A stretch of 64,000 bases of DNA from Pirellulales bacterium. Its GTDB lineage: Bacteria; Planctomycetota; Planctomycetia; Pirellulales; Lacipirellulaceae. A model generated the notes under the pieces. That model did not search any database, was not told the origin of the DNA, and worked only from the letters and a program-made list of their open reading frames with translations. The stretch is from positions 1,426,001-1,490,000 of the forward strand of contig JALHQZ010000002.1 of NCBI GenBank assembly GCA_022841705.1, written 5' to 3'. This document shows, piece after piece, positions 1 through 8,057 of this stretch; position 1 is the first letter of the stretch; every line of letters begins with the position of its first letter. The translations under genes were made by a program, and so were the position numbers.

Positions 1-698
1 TGCGGGTGATCGATCGGGTTCATCGCTGTACCGCGAACGTAAGGCCGACGGCCCTTCCAACGGTTGCGACCCGCTTTGCCGATGACGATGGCGCCGTGAT
101 CGGGGTTGCTGGTTTGGCCGATGGTCGCCCGACAAGCGGACGGGATGCGGCGGATTTCACCGGACGGCAGTTGGATCTGCGCCCAGTCCGCTTCGCGAGC
201 CATCAATGTGGCGTTGGTGCCGGCGCTCCGGCACAGCACGCCACCACGGCCCGCTTGCATTTCGATGTTGTGGATAGTGGTCCCCAGCGGCATCTTGGCC
301 AGCGGCAAGCAGTTACCAACGGTGGGCGGCGCTTCGGCGCCACTCATCACCATGTCACCTGCCTTGAGGCCGACGGGGGCGATGATGTACCGCTTTTCGC
401 CATCCACGTAGAACAGCAAGGCCACGCGGGCCGAGCGGTTCGGGTCGTACTGAATCGAATCAACCTTCGCCGGGATGCCATCCTTGTTGCGACGGAAGTC
501 GATCAGCCGATACTGTTGCTTGTGCCCACCACCGCGGTGCCGGACCGTGATCTTGCCCTGGTTGTTGCGACCACCCTTCTTGGGCTTGGGGCGCAGAAGA
601 CTCTTCTCCGGCACGGCGCCGGGAGTCAATTCCGCGAAGTCGCTCACCGACGCATTGCGACGGCCAGCGGAGGTCGGACGGTAAATTCGGATTCCCAT
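1..698 (-). CDS. rplB: 50S ribosomal protein L2, C-terminal part cut off by window edge
   Basis: Reading the minus strand from an ATG at 698 gives an uninterrupted L2 sequence of 232 residues that runs off the left edge without a stop; L2 is normally about 275-285 residues. Recognisable blocks are the N-terminal [15 protein letters not shown], the RNA-binding [16 protein letters not shown] segment and the C-terminal [11 protein letters not shown] loop that contacts the peptidyl-transferase region of 23S rRNA. It follows rplW in the expected S10-operon order. The intergenic stretch before it contains a 31-bp inverted repeat, which is unusual inside a ribosomal protein operon. The identification is certain from sequence. 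Confidence 0.97.
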   Translation of the reverse strand, partial: MGIRIYRPTSAGRRNASVSDFAELTPGAVPEKSLLRPKPKKGGRNNQGKITVRHRGGGHKQQYRLIDFRRNKDGIPAKVDSIQYDPNRSARVALLFYVDGEKRYIIAPVGLKAGDMVMSGAEAPPTVGNCLPLAKMPLGTTIHNIEMQAGRGGVLCRSAGTNATLMAREADWAQIQLPSGEIRRIPSACRATIGQTSNPDHGAIVIGKAGRNRWKGRRPYVRGTAMNPIDHP

Positions 699-703
699 GA
701 TAC

Positions 704-790
704 GGCTATTGGCTGTTAGCTATTGGCTGTTGGCATAACGACTGGGCCCCCAACTACTAGCCAACAGCTAATAGCCAAGAGCCAACAGCC
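704..790. repeat. 31-bp inverted repeat between rplW and rplB
   Basis: The arms 704-734 and 760-790 are reverse complements with about four mismatches, and each arm is built from the short word GCCAA(C/T)AGC repeated. A third copy of the same 31-bp module lies at 2669-2699 in the same operon. As RNA it would form a hairpin with a 25-nt loop immediately upstream of rplB. Whether it attenuates transcription or is a dispersed repeat cannot be decided from sequence. Confidence 0.8.
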
Positions 791-791
791 T

Positions 792-1106
792 CTAAAAGAA
801 ATCAATCCGGTGTTCGGGATGCAAGCTCACAACCGCTTTCTTCCAGTTGGCGGTATAGCCGCCGCGGAAACGGGTGCGGCGCGGCTTGCCTTTGCGGTTC
901 TGGGTGGCGACGCCAATCACCTTCACATCGAACAGCGATTCAACCGCCCGGCGCACATCCTCTTTGGTGGCGAGCACGTTGATTTCGAACGCGTAGGCAT
1001 TGTCGCGGGTCGAGCGATGCACACCCTTTTCGGTGACCAGCGGCTTCAGGATCACCTGATGCGGCGCTAGTTGCAGGCTCGTCTTGACGGGAATATGGCG
1101 GGGCAT
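792..1106 (-). CDS. rplW: 50S ribosomal protein L23
   Basis: L23 binds 23S rRNA near the exit tunnel and docks trigger factor and SRP. The 104-residue product carries the family signature: an N-terminal beta strand ending in LKPLVTEKG, the AYAFEINVLATKEDVRRAVESLF core and the basic loop NRKGKPRRTRFRGGYTANWKKA. I chose the ATG at 1106 because GAGG lies about 7 bases upstream; a TTG at 1118 in the same frame would add four residues with no better ribosome binding site. It sits 32 bp after rplD in the S10 operon. Confidence 0.95.
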   Translation of the reverse strand: MPRHIPVKTSLQLAPHQVILKPLVTEKGVHRSTRDNAYAFEINVLATKEDVRRAVESLFDVKVIGVATQNRKGKPRRTRFRGGYTANWKKAVVSLHPEHRIDFF

Positions 1107-1138
1107 TGGAAGCCTCAAAAACCTTGGTTAGTGTTCGC

Positions 1139-1792
1139 TTAGTTTGCGGCGGCAGCAGCGGTCTTTTGCGGAACCTTCGACTTCAAGAGGTCGAGCGCCG
1201 CTTTGGTCACCAGCAAATGCTTGGCGGACAACACGGTCAGGGCGTTCAAATCGCTCGCGGGCGAGATCGAAACGCCTTCAATGTTGCGGCCACTCTTGTA
1301 CACGTTCACATCGATGCCGCTGGTCGCCACCAACACCGAGGATTCTTGCACGCCGACATTCTTCAGAATGTGGGCCATTTCCTTGGTCTTGGGGGCGTCG
1401 AACTTCAGGTCATCGATGATGACGATTTGGTCGTCTTGAATCTTGGAAGCAATCGCCATGCGGGTGGCAAGTTGCAGCGCCTTGCGGGGCATGCTGTAGC
1501 CATAGTCGCGCGGCAGGATTTGATGGATGTGACCACCACCGCGGCGGGTCCCGCTGCGCTTCGTGCCGGCCCGGGCGTTGCCGGTGCCCTTTTGCTTGTA
1601 CAACTTGCGAGTGGAACCGGCGACTTCGCCGCGGTTCTTAGTGCGGTGCGTTCCTTGGCGAGCGTTCGCCTGGTACATCACCACCGCATCGTGCAGCAAT
1701 TGCTTATTGATACTGGGCGCAAAGTCGGTCGGCTCGACATTGTAGGTGCCGACCTTGTTGCCTTTACGATCGAGAATATTGAGTTTGGGCAT
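1139..1792 (-). CDS. rplD: 50S ribosomal protein L4
   Basis: The 217-residue product matches the L4/L1e family in length and motifs: LLHDAVVMYQANARQGTHRTKNRGEVAGS, the extended loop KQKGTGNARAGTKRSGTRRGGG that reaches into the exit tunnel, and RDYGYSMPRKALQLA. The C-terminus is slightly extended and alanine-rich. In Escherichia coli L4 also represses its own operon through the S10 leader; whether that happens here is unknown, and I see no obvious E. coli-type leader. It lies 19 bp after rplC, consistent with co-transcription. Confidence 0.96.
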   Translation of the reverse strand: MPKLNILDRKGNKVGTYNVEPTDFAPSINKQLLHDAVVMYQANARQGTHRTKNRGEVAGSTRKLYKQKGTGNARAGTKRSGTRRGGGHIHQILPRDYGYSMPRKALQLATRMAIASKIQDDQIVIIDDLKFDAPKTKEMAHILKNVGVQESSVLVATSGIDVNVYKSGRNIEGVSISPASDLNALTVLSAKHLLVTKAALDLLKSKVPQKTAAAAAN

Positions 1793-1811
1793 CGGAGCTA
1801 ATTCCTACCAA

Positions 1812-2501
1812 CTACAGCGTGTTCGTTTGCTTGATGACCACATACGCGCCATTCGGTCCCGGCACGGCGCCGCGGATGAGAAGGAGATTGTTCTCGGCGT
1901 CGATCCGCACCAGCTTTTGATTGCGAACGGTACAGCGGGCATTGCCGTACTGGCCCGGCATCCTCGAGCCCTTGAAGACACGACTAGGGAAGGCGCTGCA
2001 ACCGGTGCCACCCATGTGCCGGTGACACTTCTTCACACCGTGCGTGGCCCGTTGGCCTTTAAAGTTGTGGCGCTTCATGGCGCCCGAGAACCCGCAACCC
2101 TTACTGGTGGCGGTGACATCGACATTCGGCAGGGAGGCGAGCGCCTCAACCGTCACCGTTCCGCCGACCGCAAGTTCGCCAGCGGCGCCGCGGATTTCGC
2201 GGACAAACCGCTGAGGTTCGCATTCGGCCTTGGCAACCGCGGCGATGCCAGCGGCGGCGCGGGCTTTGGCCCGCTTGGTCACCAACTTGCTAGTGACGTG
2301 ACCCTGCTCGCTCCGGCGAGCCAGGCGGCGTGGCTTATCGGCGAACCCAAGCTGCACGGCTTCGTAGCCGTCGCGCTCGGTGGTGCGAACTTGCAGCACA
2401 TGGCACGGACCAGCTTGCACCACCGTGACGGGCACGCAGGTACCAGCTTCATCGAAGACTTGCGTCATGCCGACCTTGCGGCCGAGGATTCCGACGGCCA
2501 T
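1812..2501 (-). CDS. rplC: 50S ribosomal protein L3
   Basis: The 229-residue product begins with the typical MAVGILGRKVGMTQVFDEAGTCVPVTVV and contains the conserved GFSGAMKRHNFKGQRATHGVKKCHRHMGGTG block, which inserts into the peptidyl-transferase centre. Length and motif order are normal for bacterial L3. GAGG upstream of the ATG at 2501 is the likely ribosome binding site. About 200 bp separate it from rpsJ, a longer gap than usual in this operon, and that gap holds the third copy of the GCCAACAGC repeat. Confidence 0.96.
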   Translation of the reverse strand: MAVGILGRKVGMTQVFDEAGTCVPVTVVQAGPCHVLQVRTTERDGYEAVQLGFADKPRRLARRSEQGHVTSKLVTKRAKARAAAGIAAVAKAECEPQRFVREIRGAAGELAVGGTVTVEALASLPNVDVTATSKGCGFSGAMKRHNFKGQRATHGVKKCHRHMGGTGCSAFPSRVFKGSRMPGQYGNARCTVRNQKLVRIDAENNLLLIRGAVPGPNGAYVVIKQTNTL

Positions 2502-2668
2502 AGGGCTGCCTCACCAATAAAAATCGCCAATAATGTTCGCCAAATTGCTGGGCGGAAGGACCGATCACCCTCGAATCAGAAGGAGTTCGGTGTTATCCAC
2601 CTAGCTTCCATTCATGGAAAGCGACGTCATCCAGTTTCTGAGTTTTCGCCTTACTTACTTCTCTTCTT

Positions 2669-2699
2669 GCCAACAGCTCGAAGCCAATGGCTAATAGCC
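2669..2699. repeat. Third copy of the GCCAACAGC-type 31-bp module
   Basis: This 31-bp stretch between rplC and rpsJ starts and ends like the right arm at 760-790 (GCCAACAGCT at the start, AATAGCC or ACAGCC at the end) but occurs as a single arm here. It contains its own small inverted repeat (GGCTAATAGCC region). The stop codon of rpsJ lies 7 bp beyond it. Confidence 0.65.
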
Positions 2700-2705
2700 T
2701 TACAA

Positions 2706-3029
2706 TCAGCCCGTTGTCGCCTTAATTTTGATATCCACCCCGGCTGGCAAGCTGAGCTTGTTGAGGGCTTCGATCGTCTTGGCGGTTGCCTGGGCGATGT
2801 CGATCAGCCGCTTGTGAGTCCGAATCTCGAACTGCTGCCGCGACTTCTTATCGACGTGCGGACTGCGGAGAACCGTATACTTTTCGATCCGCGTGGGGAG
2901 CGGAATCGGCCCGTGGACCACCGAATTGGTCCGCTTGGCGGTATCCACAATCTCTGCAGCGCTCTGATCAAGGACGGTATGATCGTACGCTTCCATCCGA
3001 ATGCGAATTATTTCTTGCGGTGCAGCCAC
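2706..3029 (-). CDS. rpsJ: 30S ribosomal protein S10 (GTG start)
   Basis: S10 is a 30S head protein and, in many bacteria, the NusE antitermination factor. The product contains [62 protein letters not shown] in recognisable S10 order. A longer frame opens at 3110, but S10 normally starts about ten residues before the IRIRxxAYDH motif. A GTG at 3029 fits exactly: AGGAG lies about 9 bases upstream and the product is 107 residues, the usual length. It is the first gene of the S10 cluster here. Confidence 0.95.
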   Translation of the reverse strand: MAAPQEIIRIRMEAYDHTVLDQSAAEIVDTAKRTNSVVHGPIPLPTRIEKYTVLRSPHVDKKSRQQFEIRTHKRLIDIAQATAKTIEALNKLSLPAGVDIKIKATTG

Positions 3030-3265
3030 TGCCTCGCGCTCCTGAAAATTGGAACAGCCACCAACGGGCCAGTTGTCAAATATCGGTTTTCCCCGGAAAA
3101 ATCGGGGCAAATCACACAGTGCTCGCCCTCGTGCGGAGTGGCGAATCGGCGATTTTAGAGCAGATTCGGCGGAGTGTCAACAGGCGGAAATAGCCACCCC
3201 GAAGCAATTTGCACCAAGTTCGGCTGGATGTCGAGAACCAACCGGGAGCTGAGTTCGCCCCCACC

Positions 3266-4012
3266 TTACGCCGCCGACGCCGCGGGTTGCTGAGTCACGG
3301 GTTGCTGAGTACAGCTCCACCACGCATAGCCGGCAATCGCCACGGCGAAGAGAAGTTCCCGAATTTCGGTTAGCCCAAACCGGTTCGGCCCGTGGGGAAG
3401 CGCTAGCGCCACTGCAAACGAGACGAGGATGGGAACCCAAATCGCCACGACGGCGCCGATCGGCAGTGGGAAGAAACCCCACCGCTTTGCCAACCGCCCG
3501 AGCTTGCTGCTTGCGAGGCAAAGGAGCGGAAACAGCGCAAAATAAAGCAAAAAGCCGACGTAGAATAAGCCCTGGCTGGTGATCAAATCGGTCGCTCGGT
3601 CCACATCATGCGGCGTCAGCGTCGGCAGGTTATGAAAATTGGCTTCACCTTGCACGTTGCCCTTAAGGAACTGTGGCGTTGAGAAGCCGATGACTCGCTG
3701 AAACCAACTCACCTCTTCACCCATGAACAGGAATGCGAGCGTCGCCCAGACCACGCGCCCGACGCGCTGCGAACCGGCCACCCGCCACACGGCCAGCCCA
3801 CAAACAACCGCGGCCAGCAGAAATAACCCCGCGGTCAGCCACTCGACGACTCCATCCTCCTCAGTCAGCCAATTGATCTGGCTCGCGCCCAGAAATGGCA
3901 CCAACAGCAGCAATATCGTCAGCATCGCGGAACCAATCGACAGATTGGACCAGTTCCACTCAACAGCCACTCCAGCGGGGGCAGTTTCAAGAGGGTGGGT
4001 ATTCATTGACAT
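3266..4012 (-). CDS. Predicted multi-pass membrane protein of unknown function
   Basis: Not a family I recognise. From the ATG at 4012 the product is about 248 residues with some six or seven hydrophobic segments: near residues 27-44 (AMLTILLLLVPFLGAS), 60-77, 86-98, 147-170, 184-205 and 219-231. The loop FMGEEVSWFQRVIGFSTPQFLKGNVQGEANFHN contains adjacent acidic residues (GEE) and is the most conserved-looking part. I chose ATG 4012 because AAAGGGG sits ten bases upstream; the frame stays open to 4105 but that extension crosses low-quality-looking sequence next to a poly-C run. It could be a small membrane enzyme or sensor. Confidence 0.7.
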   Translation of the reverse strand: MSMNTHPLETAPAGVAVEWNWSNLSIGSAMLTILLLLVPFLGASQINWLTEEDGVVEWLTAGLFLLAAVVCGLAVWRVAGSQRVGRVVWATLAFLFMGEEVSWFQRVIGFSTPQFLKGNVQGEANFHNLPTLTPHDVDRATDLITSQGLFYVGFLLYFALFPLLCLASSKLGRLAKRWGFFPLPIGAVVAIWVPILVSFAVALALPHGPNRFGLTEIRELLFAVAIAGYAWWSCTQQPVTQQPAASAA

Positions 4013-4090
4013 GACGGCAGTGCCCCTTTCATATTCCAAGTTCTCGGCGACATCATGAAATCGCAATCTCACCCACGCCGAACCCCGGAG

Positions 4091-4103
4091 CCCCCCCCCC
4101 CCC
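4091..4103. repeat. 13-base poly-C tract
   Basis: Thirteen consecutive C residues lie about 80 bp upstream of the membrane-protein start. Such a run is exceptional in this window. It may be a length-variable tract or simply a sequencing and assembly risk. Confidence 0.85.
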
Positions 4104-4124
4104 ACAAATCGGTGTTGATGTCGG

Positions 4125-4146
4125 ATTATTAAGATTTCTTAATAAT
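4125..4146. repeat. AT-rich hairpin in the 4.1-4.65 kb gap
   Basis: Perfect 8-bp arms ATTATTAA and TTAATAAT flank a 6-base loop in an otherwise GC-rich region. The gap from 4013 to 4656 holds this hairpin, the poly-C tract and one gene fragment; I see nothing else convincing in it. Confidence 0.5.
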
Positions 4147-4420
4147 AGCGTATTTTAACAACGGGCAGGTCACAAGCGCAAACCCGCTAAAACACCGACG
4201 ATTTCTCAAGCCCACACGGCTGTCCACGTTCCAAATCCTTCCACCAGCACGAAATCCTTTCCGCGCAGGCGAATTACCACCCGGTGGGCCACTATGATCC
4301 AACTTCCAGTGGTCATTCACCTCCCCGATGAATCAGGGAGAAGTCGGCCGAGACTTCGGCCAATCCAATATCGAGCTCGAGTAGCGGGCCGAGCTATGGA
4401 GTTAAGAGGACGACTGCGAT

Positions 4421-4615
4421 GTGGTGGTCAACGAGTCCGCCGACCGCGCGTGGGCCATCTACTTCACCCACCCCGGCCGCCACGGCGCCGATGCGGAGAA
4501 AGACACCACCGAACAGCGCAGCAGTTCAATTCAAGTGGCGGAGCTAACGCTGGGGGACGATGGGTGGTTGGGGTGTGATCGGAATGCGGATGTGCGGGTA
4601 TTGTTGGGGGAGTAG
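4421..4615 (+). pseudogene. 3' fragment of a decayed gene
   Basis: The frame encodes a protein-like stretch containing DRAWAIYFTHPGRHGADAEK and ending in DGWLGCDRNADVRVLLGE before a TAG. Codon use is typical of the window, but the same frame has in-frame stops shortly upstream (4295, 4382 and near 4400) and no credible start with a ribosome binding site. I infer the tail of a broken gene rather than a short intact one. Family unknown. Confidence 0.35.
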
Positions 4616-4656
4616 AAGCGGCTCACAGTGCTCCCGGTCATGTTTGTGAATCAAAA

Positions 4657-5139
4657 ATGCCTGACAGGATCGTTAATGCGTATTTGTGCAAATCTGACAA
4701 CGTAATTGTTGCTCACCCGTCGGGCACATTTATGGGATACGGAGGATACGTCGGAATCGGGCCTTATCGAAGCATTTCACCGGAGGCAGCGAGCCCAGAC
4801 TGTATTGGTAGGCTGATTGCCGATCTATTGAGTTTGTCCGGTCCTACAAAGTATCACATCCGCGACATAGCTAAATACCGCGATGAATCGTTGGATGCTG
4901 AATCGCTTCGGCTTTTTGCTACGTATTTTGAGTCCATACAAAACGGTGCCGATTTGGCTCGGCGATTCAAGCAGGTTGAGTTTTGGAGGTACGCTCGCTC
5001 GAATAAGCTAAAGGCCTATTCTTCGATTTACAACAAGCGAAGAGACGTAAGTGTGGGAAGTATTGAAACGATTGTGGACGTTAGCGATATTCGGGAGATC
5101 GGTGAGACTTTCTTGGCGTTGAGTGCTGCTGCTAGTTGA
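4657..5139 (+). CDS. AT-rich orphan protein of unknown function
   Basis: A 160-residue soluble protein with no signal peptide or membrane segment. Residues such as AHPSGTFMGYGGYVGIGPYRS and the C-terminal SIETIVDVSDIREIGETFLAL suggest a small alpha/beta fold, but I do not recognise a family. Base composition is clearly more AT-rich than its neighbours, and it sits between a gene fragment and a palindromic repeat cluster. Both point to recent acquisition. Size, composition and isolation resemble orphan immunity proteins of polymorphic toxin systems, but that is only an inference. Confidence 0.6.
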   Translation: MPDRIVNAYLCKSDNVIVAHPSGTFMGYGGYVGIGPYRSISPEAASPDCIGRLIADLLSLSGPTKYHIRDIAKYRDESLDAESLRLFATYFESIQNGADLARRFKQVEFWRYARSNKLKAYSSIYNKRRDVSVGSIETIVDVSDIREIGETFLALSAAAS

Positions 5140-5167
5140 AGTCGCCGAGAGAAGGTAGTTAACATGG

Positions 5168-5357
5168 CCTGAAGGGTCATCTTGCGGTTGCCCAGGGCAT
5201 CGCCCTGGGGATTCGGCGTTGCGAGATATTCATTGCCCCATCGGGGCAAAACACACATCCCGGCGTCAGGTGTCTCGCCCCGATGGGGCGATGGATTCGC
5301 ACTCGAACCCGCGTCCCCAGGGCGATGCCCTGGGCTATCGTGTGACAGCCCTTCAGG
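5168..5357. repeat. Nested palindromic repeat element
   Basis: Three nested pairs of arms share one centre. The outer arms are near 5168-5178 and 5345-5357 (CTGAAGGG / CCCTTCAG). The middle arms are a perfect 22-bp pair at 5190-5211 and 5314-5335, each itself palindromic (CCCAGGGCATCGCCCTGGG). The inner arms, GCCCCATCGGGGC type, are at 5234-5247 and 5277-5290. It fills the 302-bp gap between the orphan ORF and the PEP-CTERM gene. No ORF within it is convincing. Confidence 0.8.
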
Positions 5358-5441
5358 CTGTGTGGAATCAAGGGCGAGGTAGAGCGGTTCAGATAGGACA
5401 ATAATTTTGCCTGCCAGTCGCCGGGCGGGTAAACTATTGGC

Positions 5442-6206
5442 ATGTCCTGCTACGCCGTCATCCGCCGTTCCGCTACGCTCCTAACGATCCTCTTCCCCCT
5501 CGCCGCCCACGCCGCGAACCCGGTCTCGTGGCCGATCGCGGTGCAGATCAATCGCGCGGATACGCTGGTGGTGTGGAACTCGCCCACCGCGATTGATCTC
5601 GGGCAGATGGTGTGGGAGTACGATTACGAAATCACCAAGGTGACCGGCACGGTGAGCTTGCCGTTTGGTGGGAGTGTAACGCAGGACATCACGGGGGACA
5701 TCGATCCCGCGGACCGCATCGGGAGTGGCGAGACGCGCACGCTACCAACCGTGCTGCTGGATGAATCGCTGGCCGACGCGGGGAGTGGAACCACCGCCAC
5801 CGTGCGCGTGGAGGTATTGCCCACGGGCTTCGGGAAGCTAACGGTGACCAACATTATGCTCGGCAGTGTGACGGTGCCGATTTTTGGCTCGCGGCCGATT
5901 CAGCGGATCAATCTGGAAGCGACGGTCGGCCTCACCGGTTTTGCGTTTGGCGACTACACGCGAGATGGCTTGGTGAATGCCGCCGACTACTCGGCGTGGC
6001 AAACGCAGTTCACGACGCCCGCCGTGCCGCTGGCCGACGGCGATGGTGATGCGTTGGTGACGGCCGCCGACTACACGATTTGGCGCGACGCGGCGCCAGT
6101 TGTCTTGGCCGCTGTGAGCATTCCCGAACCGACCGCAATCGCGCTGCTCTTGGTTGCAAGTTGCTCTGCTGCCCTCCGTTGCAGCAGTGCCATGCGGGGC
6201 GGGTAA
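5442..6206 (+). CDS. Secreted PEP-CTERM protein with dockerin-like repeats
   Basis: A 254-residue protein starting with a signal peptide (basic n-region RRSATLL, hydrophobic core LTILFPLAAHA). The middle 130 residues are beta-rich and not assignable. Residues about 170-215 hold two dockerin/EF-hand-like calcium repeats (GDYTRDGLVNAADYSAWQ and DGDGDALVTAADYTIWRD). The C-terminus IPEPTAIALLLVASCSAALRC is a PEP-CTERM sorting signal: PEP motif, transmembrane helix, then a short basic tail. Such tails are thought to be processed by an exosortase during export to the outer surface. The ATG at 5442 has no strong Shine-Dalgarno sequence. The function of the N-terminal domain is unknown. Confidence 0.85.
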   Translation: MSCYAVIRRSATLLTILFPLAAHAANPVSWPIAVQINRADTLVVWNSPTAIDLGQMVWEYDYEITKVTGTVSLPFGGSVTQDITGDIDPADRIGSGETRTLPTVLLDESLADAGSGTTATVRVEVLPTGFGKLTVTNIMLGSVTVPIFGSRPIQRINLEATVGLTGFAFGDYTRDGLVNAADYSAWQTQFTTPAVPLADGDGDALVTAADYTIWRDAAPVVLAAVSIPEPTAIALLLVASCSAALRCSSAMRGG

Positions 6207-6227
6207 GAAAAATCAGCGGGGTCGGTT

Positions 6228-6812
6228 TTACTGAATTGGCATCCCGCCAACGGTAGGGTGATCGCCAATCTCCGGCGGTTCGGTCCGCGCTGACTGAGCG
6301 CCCGCGAGACCAAAATGGTGCGCCGCCAAACGAAATCCTTCGGGGCGGATGATGTTCAGCTTGCGCTTGATGCTAGCAATGTGATCGCGGGTGGTGGATT
6401 GGCTGATGCCCAACGCTTGGGAAATCTCGCGCACGTCGGCGCCGCCCGCCAAGAGCGCCAGCACATGCCGTTCGCGCTGACTGATGTCCCCTTCGAACAC
6501 CCGTGTGAAGAGGCACATCACCTGACCGGTTTCCAAGGGAAAGAGGCGAAACAGGAACCGCAGGGCGCGGTGGTCGAGATGCATTCGGCATTCAAAGCAG
6601 AGATTCTCCTTACGGAACATGCAGGCTTCGATGAAGACTTCCCTGCACTTCGCGCGGTCTTCGGGAATGCACCAATCCCACGGCTTGGTTCCCACGAGTT
6701 TTGGCGCCCGCGGGTTAAGGACGCAGTCGCCGTCGGGATTCACGATGAACGTGTAGCTATCGGCAAGCCCTTCAATTGTGCGACGGTCAAATGCTTCGGC
6801 AGATGGCGGCAT
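6228..6812 (-). CDS. LuxR-family transcriptional regulator with PAS-like N-terminus
   Basis: The 194-residue product has a C-terminal LuxR-type helix-turn-helix near residues 108-160 (SQRERHVLALLAGGADVREISQALGISQSTTRDHIASIKRKLNI). The N-terminal half (TIEGLADSYTFIVNPDGDCVLNPRAPKLVGTKPWDWCIPEDRAKCREVFIEA) resembles a PAS fold, with a hydrophobic strand followed by a W-D-W motif typical of PAS-sensor regulators. It is encoded on the opposite strand to the FixJ-like regulator at 7152, and the two may form a divergent regulatory pair controlling the pectin genes downstream. That link is inferred from position only. No Shine-Dalgarno sequence is obvious. Confidence 0.85.
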   Translation of the reverse strand: MPPSAEAFDRRTIEGLADSYTFIVNPDGDCVLNPRAPKLVGTKPWDWCIPEDRAKCREVFIEACMFRKENLCFECRMHLDHRALRFLFRLFPLETGQVMCLFTRVFEGDISQRERHVLALLAGGADVREISQALGISQSTTRDHIASIKRKLNIIRPEGFRLAAHHFGLAGAQSARTEPPEIGDHPTVGGMPIQ

Positions 6813-7151
6813 AATTTGCGGCGTTCATTACATCGCTAAGGTGGAAAACCGCGGCGTAGGAGGGTGGTGGAAAAAGCCTTATCAGTGGCTGTCGAGCGCG
6901 CCACAGGCAATGTCGAGCTAATGTCGACCCGCTTGTTCCAAAAAATCGGTGATGCCGACTTTCTGTCGATGGACCCACTCGGGCTCCTCTTGGATTATAG
7001 ATTAAGCGGCGGCGGTTGCGATTGCAAACACCCGTTCGCAAGCCATCGTATGTTCCGCAAGGCGGACCACTTTTGGCGATTGAAGTCATTACTCCGGTCT
7101 CGCTTGCGGGACTTACGATGCGTCTTTCTGATATTTGACACAGGTAACTTG

Positions 7152-7793
7152 ATGAATAGGAACCCCTCCTTGGCCATCGTCGGCCAATCCGCCGGGCTGA
7201 TCGAAGGCTGGAGCGAAACCGCCAGTATTCTAGGATTTTCTGTAGAAACCTTTAGCGACGCCGGCATCTGGCGAGTCGCTTCGCACGGCCGAGCGACCTG
7301 CGCTGTCGTCGATTTGGAAGCTGTTTGTAATAGTGCAACGAAACTCCCCGGCTTCGCAACCGACGAGTTGCCCCCGCTCATCGTCATTGCGGACGCTGTG
7401 CCAGCTAAGTGGGTGGTGGAGACGATTCAGCGGGGCGCTGTCTCGGTCGTTGGTCCCGACGCCGACGGCGCCCAGCGCGCCACGCTCCTCAGTCAAGCTG
7501 TAATCATCGCGCATGAGCGGTCCGAGCGACGGCGGTTGCGAGCCCGAGTCACCGCCGCCAAAGAGGGGCTCTCGAATCGAGAGAAGTTGGTGCTGGACTG
7601 GATCATTTCAGGACGACCAAATAAATGGATCGCGGCGCAAATGAACATGTCGATTCGCACGATCGAAAGCGATCGGCGACGCATATACGACGCCTTTGAC
7701 ATAGGATCGGTAGCGGAGTTGGCTACCTTGTTGGCGCATGGGGAAGGCTTTCCAACTTCCCACGCTGCCGAGTCTGTGGCGACGGCTGGGTGA
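7152..7793 (+). CDS. FixJ/NarL-like regulator with degenerate receiver domain
   Basis: A 213-residue protein. The N-terminal 120 residues are laid out like a response-regulator receiver (NPSLAIVGQSAGLIEGWSETASILGFSVETFSDAGI, then CAVVDLEAV with the position equivalent to the phosphorylated Asp, then PPLIVIADAVPAKWVVETIQRGAVSVVGPD). The acidic pair that normally follows beta-1 is replaced by GQ, so phosphorylation is doubtful. Residues about 145-200 are a LuxR helix-turn-helix (LSNREKLVLDWIISGRPNKWIAAQMNMSIRTIESDRRRIYDAF). The frame opens at 6864, but the ATG at 7152 matches the receiver start and follows an AGG-containing sequence. Confidence 0.82.
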   Translation: MNRNPSLAIVGQSAGLIEGWSETASILGFSVETFSDAGIWRVASHGRATCAVVDLEAVCNSATKLPGFATDELPPLIVIADAVPAKWVVETIQRGAVSVVGPDADGAQRATLLSQAVIIAHERSERRRLRARVTAAKEGLSNREKLVLDWIISGRPNKWIAAQMNMSIRTIESDRRRIYDAFDIGSVAELATLLAHGEGFPTSHAAESVATAG

Positions 7794-8057
7794 GAGCCGA
7801 GACGGTGTGATTAGCAGCTAGGATTGTGGTTACCCTGCGAGACATCGCTCCGCGATAGGCTATCGCAACCAATAGGCCCGATGCGCAACCCAATGCGATT
7901 GCAATCTCAGCGGCGGTGCTGTGCGTTTTCCGGCGTTTTCCTGAGCCGCAGCACGCAATTTGTCTGAATAGCGACAGGCTATTTCGCAGACCTCGGGTGC
8001 GTTTCCGTCCAAAATAACGTGTTGGGCGGAACTTCTCGCATCAGGGGAGCGAAAGAC

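Noticed and set aside
6..719. Long plus-strand frame opposite rplB
   Set aside because: Its antisense strand encodes unmistakable ribosomal protein L2.
2706..3110. 134-residue version of S10 starting at 3110
   Set aside because: The extra 27 residues are not S10-like and the GTG at 3029 has AGGAG at the right distance.
1746..3158. Long plus-strand frame across rplC/rpsJ
   Set aside because: It lies antisense to L3 and S10, both certain, and has no protein family signature.
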